Source: UBA5436 sp964346085
GTDB taxonomy: Bacteria > Bacillota > Clostridia > Saccharofermentanales > DTU023
Assembly: GCA_964346085.1 (NCBI GenBank)
Contig: CAYFSZ010000038.1
Coordinates: forward strand, 1-13,239
Direction: 5' to 3'
Length of the DNA: 13,239 nt
The stretch's first letter is position 1. Each line of letters starts with the position of its first letter. The translations under genes were made by a program, and so were the position numbers. Below the pieces are notes generated by a model, which had not been told where the DNA came from, made no database searches, and saw nothing but the letters and a program-made list of their open reading frames with translations. Below are positions 1-5,882 of this stretch, piece by piece.

Positions 1-4
1 TTGG

Positions 5-43
5 ATAAAAAAAGAGATGTATGAAAATAACATACATCTCTTC
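5..43 (-). terminator. Intrinsic terminator of the rimP-rodA operon
   Basis: A 12-bp perfect inverted repeat (arms 12-23 and 31-42) surrounds a 7-nt loop. Read on the minus strand, the stem is followed by seven consecutive T (plus-strand A at 7-13). It begins about 27 nt after the rodA stop codon, so it closes the nine-gene minus-strand operon. On the plus strand the hairpin has no clean T-run, so it probably works in one direction only. Confidence 0.9.
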
Positions 44-69
44 ATCATTTAAATTTTTTGCGCCAAATA

Positions 70-1215
70 TCAGAGCTTATTCTGCCTCAAAATTTGCTGA
101 TTAATGGATACATTAATCATCAGTCCAAGCATAATAAAGCTAACAACCATCGAACTCCCTCCACTACTGATAAAAGGTAAGGGAATCCCTGTAATTGGTA
201 AAACCCCAACATTCATTCCAATGTTTTCAATGAAATGCGCTCCGAGTACTGTTACAATACCTATCATCAAGTAAGAAGCTGAACGCTCATGTTCAGACAT
301 TCTGAATGCAACAATGATTGCCCTTGTTAGGAAAACGATAATCAACAAAATTAATATAGTCGTGCCAATGAAACCTAAATATTCAGAAATGGCAGAAAAA
401 ATAAAGTCAGACTCTTTGACTGGAACTGGAACATCAACATCACTTGTTTTGCCTGCTATACCACCAGAGGCAACAGCCTTGAGCGCTTGTTGAATATGAT
501 AATCAGAAGTCGCATCATGGCCTGGAAATAAAAATGTTAAAATGCGATTTTTTTGGTATTCATCGAAAATGAAATTCCAAGCTACCGGAATAATAATCAC
601 ACCCACAATCGCTCCACCAATAATATAAATCCATTTTAGTCCATAGATAAAAATCATAGCTAAAACCATTAGGAAGATAACGGCTAATGTTCCGAAATCA
701 GGTTCTTTAGAAATGAGAAACATTGGAATCCCGCAAATCAATGCTATTGAGATAGATCCTTTTAGCATTTCAATATCATTGTTCTTCATTCTTGCTAAAA
801 TATCACTCAGTAATAAAGCTATCCCAACTTTTGCCAATTCAGAAGGTTGGAACGTACCAAACAAAGGGAAGCGTATCCAACTATCCGCACCAGTAAAATC
901 AGCCATCGAAAATCCATCGATATGAACTAATATCAGAAGCACAACGCTGATGCCATAGATAAAAAATCCTAATAATTTAATCGCGGGCAAATCAATAAAT
1001 GATATACCTATCGCCAATAAAATACCAATCATGACGGCACCTATTTGCTTAATAATATTTCCCGGATATGCATTGACTCCATAACCAGATAAATAAACTT
1101 GATTTAGCACATAAATACCAATAAATGTCATCAACAGAACTGGTATGATAAGCCAATAGTCAAGCAATTGGAAATATGATTCTGATTTAGATTTAATACT
1201 TCTTTGTCTATGCAT
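70..1215 (-). CDS. rodA: SEDS peptidoglycan glycosyltransferase, RodA/FtsW family
   Basis: A polytopic membrane enzyme of 381 residues, the usual size for the SEDS family, which polymerises lipid II into glycan strands together with a class B penicillin-binding protein. About ten hydrophobic segments are visible. Family landmarks are FQPSELAK (122-129), the external-loop motif ESDFIF with Asp270 matching the catalytic aspartate of SEDS enzymes, the following SEYLGFIG, and the C-terminal GIPLPFISSGGSS (343-355). The lack of FtsW-specific context and its place after lgt favour RodA (elongation) over FtsW (division), but sequence alone does not settle this. It is the last gene of the operon, starting 5 nt after the lgt stop. 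No good Shine-Dalgarno precedes the ATG, so translation may be coupled to lgt. The next Met lies inside the first membrane segment, which supports the chosen start. Confidence 0.9.
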   Translation of the reverse strand: MHRQRSIKSKSESYFQLLDYWLIIPVLLMTFIGIYVLNQVYLSGYGVNAYPGNIIKQIGAVMIGILLAIGISFIDLPAIKLLGFFIYGISVVLLILVHIDGFSMADFTGADSWIRFPLFGTFQPSELAKVGIALLLSDILARMKNNDIEMLKGSISIALICGIPMFLISKEPDFGTLAVIFLMVLAMIFIYGLKWIYIIGGAIVGVIIIPVAWNFIFDEYQKNRILTFLFPGHDATSDYHIQQALKAVASGGIAGKTSDVDVPVPVKESDFIFSAISEYLGFIGTTILILLIIVFLTRAIIVAFRMSEHERSASYLMIGIVTVLGAHFIENIGMNVGVLPITGIPLPFISSGGSSMVVSFIMLGLMINVSINQQILRQNKL

Positions 1216-1220
1216 CTTGA

Positions 1221-2258
1221 TTATTCATTCTTATTATCAGTAGAATTTTCGTCATTTTCTTCGACAACTATTTCTTCTACTTCTTGATCATTAATATATT
1301 CGACTTCACTTATTTCAACTGATTGAATATTTTCATCGTCTTTGACGTCTTCGTCCTTAACTTCATCTTCTGCCATTTGCAGTTCATCTGAAGTTGTTTC
1401 AGTAACTGGTACATAACCAAATTTCCCACGACTCGAAAGATATAATATAATCGCTCCTCCGATGACGAAAAGTAATGATAAAGCTTGTGAAATTCTGATC
1501 GAAGAATTTCCAATATATAAGGAATCTGTTCTTAATCCTTCTACAACAAATCGAACAATTCCATAAAGAACTAAATATAATCCAAAAATTTTACCATTCT
1601 TCGTATTGTTTTTTCGAGCTCTATACAAAATAACAAAAATAATCATATTGGCGATAAATTCATATAAGAAAGTCGGATGAACGGGAGACATCGGTGCATA
1701 TTGCGAGCCGAATTGACTCAAATATTCATATGTTCTTTCACTCCACATCCCCCAAGGCATATCTGTATTCTTTCCAAACGCTTCTTGATTTACGAAATTC
1801 CCCCATCGGCCAATTCCTTGTCCTAATGGAACATACACTGCAAAGAAATCGATAAAACGCATGAGATTGATTTTCTTACTCTTCGCTGAGATGAGAACAG
1901 CAATTCCCCCCCCAATTAATCCCCCATAAAAAGCTAGACCACCATTTCTAGTTTGGAAAATTTCCATCAAATCATCTTTAAAATAATCCCAAGAGAAAAT
2001 AACATAATAAAGTCTTGCTCCTACTAAACCTAATATGATAATCCATAAAAACGTATCGATAACATCATCACTTTTAATCCCATGTTTTGGCGCTTCTTTT
2101 GAAGATAAGAAAATGCACAAAAGAAATGAAAACGCGATGATAAGTCCATACCAATAAATACTAAACTGTCGACCTGCGATATCAAATGTAAAAGCAATTC
2201 GATCAATTGCAATGTCGTTTAATCCCAAACCGGGAAATGAAACATGATACTCTGACAT
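1221..2258 (-). CDS. lgt: Prolipoprotein diacylglyceryl transferase with an acidic C-terminal tail
   Basis: Lgt transfers diacylglycerol from phosphatidylglycerol to the lipobox cysteine of prelipoproteins in the cytoplasmic membrane. The signature GRWGNFVNQE (150-159) is present with the conserved Arg151 and Asn154. Further motifs are GGLAFYGGLIGG (106-117), HPTFLYE (194-200) and RFVVEGLRTDS (236-246), which carries the C-terminal essential arginine region. About seven hydrophobic segments are visible. Tyr111 occupies the position of the essential E. coli His103. The protein has 345 residues against the usual 260-300: the extra part (about 287-345) is a Glu/Asp-rich, probably disordered tail that should face the cytoplasm after the last membrane segment. 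The start has a textbook AGGAGG (2264-2269), five bases before the ATG, the strongest binding site in the operon. It lies 42 bp after ribF. Confidence 0.95.
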   Translation of the reverse strand: MSEYHVSFPGLGLNDIAIDRIAFTFDIAGRQFSIYWYGLIIAFSFLLCIFLSSKEAPKHGIKSDDVIDTFLWIIILGLVGARLYYVIFSWDYFKDDLMEIFQTRNGGLAFYGGLIGGGIAVLISAKSKKINLMRFIDFFAVYVPLGQGIGRWGNFVNQEAFGKNTDMPWGMWSERTYEYLSQFGSQYAPMSPVHPTFLYEFIANMIIFVILYRARKNNTKNGKIFGLYLVLYGIVRFVVEGLRTDSLYIGNSSIRISQALSLLFVIGGAIILYLSSRGKFGYVPVTETTSDELQMAEDEVKDEDVKDDENIQSVEISEVEYINDQEVEEIVVEENDENSTDNKNE

Positions 2259-2300
2259 GTTTTCCTCCTAATAATTAAGAAATATCTGTATATTAACATA

Positions 2301-3242
2301 TTACAAATAATTATTCTTCTGATGAAATTTTTCTACCAGCTTAATGTCCTCCATAATGCGATCAATCATGCTATCAACATTCGGGAAACGAATTTCATCT
2401 CGAATAAAATCCAATAACTCGATGTAAACTGTTTCATCATATAAATTAATATCTTGGTGATAAATATAAGTTTCAATTTTCACCCTACGATTATCCTCTA
2501 CTGTCGGATTAGTTCCTACAGAGGTTATGGATGGATATGTTTTGTCATTAACGATTGCGAAACTCGCATATACTCCAAATTTTGGTGTCACCATCACCTC
2601 ATCCTGCGTAATATTTATCGTCGGGAATCCCAAGGTTTTCCCTAATTGTTTTCCTTTGACCACTTTCCCTTTTATCGAAAAAGGGCTACCAAGCATTAGG
2701 TTTGCTGAAGCTACATCACCTTGTTCGATATCTTCACGAATTAAGGTTGATGATATTTTCTTACCCTCAAAAATCATATCTTGAACAACAATTAATTCTA
2801 CATTTGCGGACACTGCCCACGCTCTTGTTTTCGAGACGTTCCCTTCTCCTTTATAACCATATTTAGCATCTTCACCGATAATCAATACTTTCGCATCTAA
2901 TTGCTTGCAAAGAATATCAAAGAAAAATTCCTCTGCTGGTATATGTGTTATTTCAGGAACAAGAGGAGCAGAAATCACTTCTTCTACTCCGAATTTCTGT
3001 AATTTCTCAAATCGCATTTCCTGCGTTTGAATTAATCCCGGAAATTCATAATTTGCTAAAATTGTACTTGCTGGATGATCTTGAAATGTAAAAACCATTG
3101 GAGACAAGTCATTTTTTTCACTTACCTTTAATAGTTCTTCTAATAATTTTTGATGTCCCAGATGAACTCCATCAAAAAAACCTAATGCAACTGCTCGTTG
3201 TTTTTTCTCTATTTCAACTGGAAATGTTTCATATATTTTCAT
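2301..3242 (-). CDS. ribF: Bifunctional riboflavin kinase / FAD synthetase
   Basis: RibF converts riboflavin to FMN and FMN to FAD in the cytoplasm. The N-terminal adenylyltransferase half shows GFFDGVHLGHQ (21-31), the nucleotidyltransferase HxGH signature, and ISSTLIRE (163-170). The C-terminal flavokinase half (about 185-310) shows GKTLGFPTINI (201-211, the PTxN motif), SVGTNPTV (241-248) and the likely catalytic Glu257 in KIETYIY. Its 313 residues match the family length. It starts 20 bp after the truB stop with GGAAGAG as Shine-Dalgarno. The truB-ribF pair is a standard end of this operon in Bacillota. No FMN riboswitch fits in the 20-bp gap, so its expression should follow the operon. 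Confidence 0.96.
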   Translation of the reverse strand: MKIYETFPVEIEKKQRAVALGFFDGVHLGHQKLLEELLKVSEKNDLSPMVFTFQDHPASTILANYEFPGLIQTQEMRFEKLQKFGVEEVISAPLVPEITHIPAEEFFFDILCKQLDAKVLIIGEDAKYGYKGEGNVSKTRAWAVSANVELIVVQDMIFEGKKISSTLIREDIEQGDVASANLMLGSPFSIKGKVVKGKQLGKTLGFPTINITQDEVMVTPKFGVYASFAIVNDKTYPSITSVGTNPTVEDNRRVKIETYIYHQDINLYDETVYIELLDFIRDEIRFPNVDSMIDRIMEDIKLVEKFHQKNNYL

Positions 3243-3262
3243 CTAAATCTCTTCCAAATTTT

Positions 3263-4282
3263 TTACTTAATATGGCTATCAGCCAACACACATTGATACT
3301 GTGCAAACGAATTGCTTTTTGTCGTGTATTGGACAACAGCTACTATTCTATCAATATATATCAAAGTAATCATCATTGTTTTTGCATGATCAAGTGCAAC
3401 TGTTTCATGCGTTGCAGAATTGATTATTTTTTCATCTTTCAACTTGAGTTTTTGTCCATGAATTACTTTTTCATACTCTTTTTCAGTCAGAGAATACGAA
3501 AAAAGATCAGATAATGCATTTTCAATTGGAGTAAAATATTGCTGATTAATAATTTCTCTCATCTTTTCTTGATTATTGATTTCAGAAAACATTTCTAATA
3601 GTTTATCTAAGCTCACTGCCTTATCTTTTATTGATAGGTTACCGTTCATGGTTCTTCTTAAGTTGACAGCATGTCCATATGTGTTAGCTTTTATCATCAA
3701 ATCATTTACCCAGGTTCGAATGTATGTACCTTTCGAGCATTCAATCGTCGCTTTCATTCGATATTCACCTTCGATTTGATAAATCGAACTTAGAGAAGCA
3801 TCATAAATTGTCACTTGTCTCGGTTTTCTTTCTAATTCAACACCTTCACGGGCATATTTGTATAAAGGCTTCCCATTCATTTTAACAGCTGAAAACATCG
3901 GTGGAATCTGTTTTATTTCTCCGATAAATTCTGCATGTAAAATTTTCTGAAGCTGAGATTCTAGTTCACCAGTCTCAATTCGCTCATTCAATTTTTGAAA
4001 ATCATCAATCGCAACAACTTCACCGTCACAATCCAATGTATCTGTCGCTTTACCAATCATGATTTCAACTTCATACGTTTTCTGGTTATTTTCGATATAT
4101 TGAGCTAAGCGGGTGTAGCGACCAAATAGAATCGGTAAAAGACCACTCGCAAAAGGATCTAATGTTCCCGTATGCCCAATTTTTTTGATGCCTGTAATTC
4201 GACGTAATCTGGATACAACAGAAAATGACGTGAGGCCAATCGGCTTATCAATCAACAATAATCCATTGAACTCATTACTCAT
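3263..4282 (-). CDS. truB: tRNA pseudouridine(55) synthase
   Basis: TruB isomerises U55 in the T-loop of tRNAs. Motifs are LLLIDKPIGLTSF (8-20), HTGTLDPFASGLLP (37-50) with catalytic Asp42, IPPMFSAVKMNGKPLYKYAREG in the region 126-147, CSKGTYIRTWVNDL (182-195) and a H-x-LRRT-type motif at 204-211. At 339 residues it is about 30 longer than typical Bacillota TruB. The excess lies in the C-terminal third (about 225-339), which is weakly conserved and should hold the PUA-like domain. Its ATG lies inside the end of the preceding nrnA gene (8-nt overlap, ATGAGTAA), which suggests translational coupling. An AGGAG sits somewhat far upstream. Confidence 0.95.
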   Translation of the reverse strand: MSNEFNGLLLIDKPIGLTSFSVVSRLRRITGIKKIGHTGTLDPFASGLLPILFGRYTRLAQYIENNQKTYEVEIMIGKATDTLDCDGEVVAIDDFQKLNERIETGELESQLQKILHAEFIGEIKQIPPMFSAVKMNGKPLYKYAREGVELERKPRQVTIYDASLSSIYQIEGEYRMKATIECSKGTYIRTWVNDLMIKANTYGHAVNLRRTMNGNLSIKDKAVSLDKLLEMFSEINNQEKMREIINQQYFTPIENALSDLFSYSLTEKEYEKVIHGQKLKLKDEKIINSATHETVALDHAKTMMITLIYIDRIVAVVQYTTKSNSFAQYQCVLADSHIK

Positions 4283-5390
4283 GATTCAAAACTCTCTCCT
4301 GTGAATTTTCGAGAAACATTTTTTCTGCGACGAAAAGGATATTTTTTTCTATATCTGCAGAATTCACCTCGCCTCTAAAAGTGATACCTGAGGCTCTAGC
4401 ATGTCCTCCACCGCCAAATACAAAAGCTAAATCTCTACAATTAAAATTTTCATTCGAGCGCAAATTAACTCGAATTTCGTCTTCGCTAATTTCTCGAATT
4501 AGAATTGCTAAATCAATATTCTCAATGTTGCGCATATCGGAGCAAACGCCTTCTAAATCATCTTGTGTTGCTTGATATCTATTCAAAAAACTATGGGTAA
4601 CAGTGTACCAAATGATGTTTTTTTGCTGATTTAATGAAGCATTCTCAAAAATCTGCCCAATCATTCTCAATTGATTTAAACGCTTTTGTCCGAATAAATT
4701 ATCTGCAATATGATCTATCTGAATTTGTTTCGTTTTTAACTTCGAACATATATAAAAAGTTCTTTCAGAGGTATTAGAAAAACGCAATCCCCCTGTGTCT
4801 CCGTATATTCCTGATAGCAATCCATATGCTGCACTTGATGTTAATTTGATTTCATTTTTGAAAGCAAAATACAAATCATTTATGACAAGGTTTTCTTCCA
4901 AAAACAATTCAGAAATCATTTCTGAAACAGATGATCGCTGACTTTCTATCCATGCCGAAACTTCTCTTTTCTCAAATTCTTTCTTCGTGTAGAAATACGT
5001 TTCAGAATCATCTTCTATCAAATGATGATCAATGATAATAAGTGGTAAATCAGGAAAATGCTCAAGCAAAGCTGCTCTTTGATTCAGTCGAGTAATGGAA
5101 TGATGATCCAAATAAATGAAAACATCTGGTTTTTCAATCTGGTTCATATTTTGTGCATCAAAAACGACAAGAGGATAATCTTGGTAAATGACGCTTAAAT
5201 TCGAAGCTGGTTCTTCATCAACGATGATTGAAACCTGATGCCCTATTTGCATTAAAAAATCTGCCATCCCTGATGAACATCCCAAAGCATCTGGATCTGT
5301 TCTAACATGCGGCAAGATAACAATGTGCTGTGGTTTTTCCAAACCAAGCAGCACATCTAAAATTATGTTCTTATTTCCAATAGAATACAT
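4275..5390 (-). CDS. nrnA: DHH/DHHA1 phosphoesterase, NrnA-like
   Basis: NrnA-type enzymes degrade short RNA oligonucleotides (nanoRNA), and many also hydrolyse 3',5'-bisphosphate nucleotides or the c-di-AMP product pApA. The DHH metal-binding motifs are visible: His28 with Asp32 and Asp34, Asp95 (motif II), DHH at 121-123, and the Asp of GDTGG (197-201) followed by the N-T-S-E-R stretch typical of the family. The DHHA1 substrate-binding motif GGGGHARASG is at 326-335. Length is 371 against about 310-330 in the family, with extra sequence around 130-180. A second DHH tripeptide occurs at 95-97. The start has AAAAGGA four to five bases upstream. It lies 48 bp after rbfA and overlaps truB by 8 nt. 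The rbfA-nrnA-truB order is common in Clostridia. Exact substrate is inferred from the family only. Confidence 0.88.
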   Translation of the reverse strand: MYSIGNKNIILDVLLGLEKPQHIVILPHVRTDPDALGCSSGMADFLMQIGHQVSIIVDEEPASNLSVIYQDYPLVVFDAQNMNQIEKPDVFIYLDHHSITRLNQRAALLEHFPDLPLIIIDHHLIEDDSETYFYTKKEFEKREVSAWIESQRSSVSEMISELFLEENLVINDLYFAFKNEIKLTSSAAYGLLSGIYGDTGGLRFSNTSERTFYICSKLKTKQIQIDHIADNLFGQKRLNQLRMIGQIFENASLNQQKNIIWYTVTHSFLNRYQATQDDLEGVCSDMRNIENIDLAILIREISEDEIRVNLRSNENFNCRDLAFVFGGGGHARASGITFRGEVNSADIEKNILFVAEKMFLENSQERVLNHE

Positions 5391-5438
5391 AGAATTCCTT
5401 TTAAGTAATTGTTATTGTATTGTCCTTGTGAAGAAATC

Positions 5439-5822
5439 CTATTCTTCGTCAGCTAATTCATTTTGATTTTTCTTCATTTCATCTTGTTTGATAACTTCAT
5501 CGATAATTTTGGACATACGATTTCCTTCAGCGATTGAGTTATCATATCTAAAACGAACTTCTGGCACATTGCGTAGTTTCACTTCTTGGCCAATACGAAA
5601 ACGAATAAACTTCTTTGCTCTTTCAAGTACTTCTAAAGTTTGTTGCTCTTGTTCACCTTTACCTAGCGCACTAACATAAATTGTCGCATAAGATAAGTCT
5701 TTGCTGACATTAACATCTGTGACTGTTGTTAATGCTGGAAGTCTTGGATCTTCTACTTCATTTTGTATAATAGCAGCTGCTACTTTTTTTATTTCTTCGC
5801 TCACGCGATCAGATCGTTGCAT
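5439..5822 (-). CDS. rbfA: 30S ribosome-binding factor A
   Basis: RbfA is a single KH-like domain protein that helps the 30S subunit mature near the 16S rRNA 5' end. At 127 residues it is normal in size. Family features are the N-terminal RSDRVSEEIKK, EDPRL (24-28), the VNVSKDLSYATIYVS strand (38-52), and the stretch RFRIGQEVKLRNVPEVRFRYDNS around 74-96, followed by a charged tail. The start has GAGGAAAT directly before the ATG. It lies 60 bp after infB. The ylxP gene that sits between infB and rbfA in Bacillus subtilis is not present. Confidence 0.95.
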   Translation of the reverse strand: MQRSDRVSEEIKKVAAAIIQNEVEDPRLPALTTVTDVNVSKDLSYATIYVSALGKGEQEQQTLEVLERAKKFIRFRIGQEVKLRNVPEVRFRYDNSIAEGNRMSKIIDEVIKQDEMKKNQNELADEE

Positions 5823-5882
5823 ATTTCCTCTTTTCTTTGTCCTATTAAATGTTTCTACCTGGTCGCTAAAAAGTCAAACGAG

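Noticed and set aside
3243..3262. FMN riboswitch for ribF
   Set aside because: Only 20 bp separate truB and ribF, and no such element is possible there.
3098..3514. 138-residue plus-strand open frame over the ribF/truB junction
   Set aside because: It runs antisense across two well-supported genes, has no ribosome binding site and no recognisable family.
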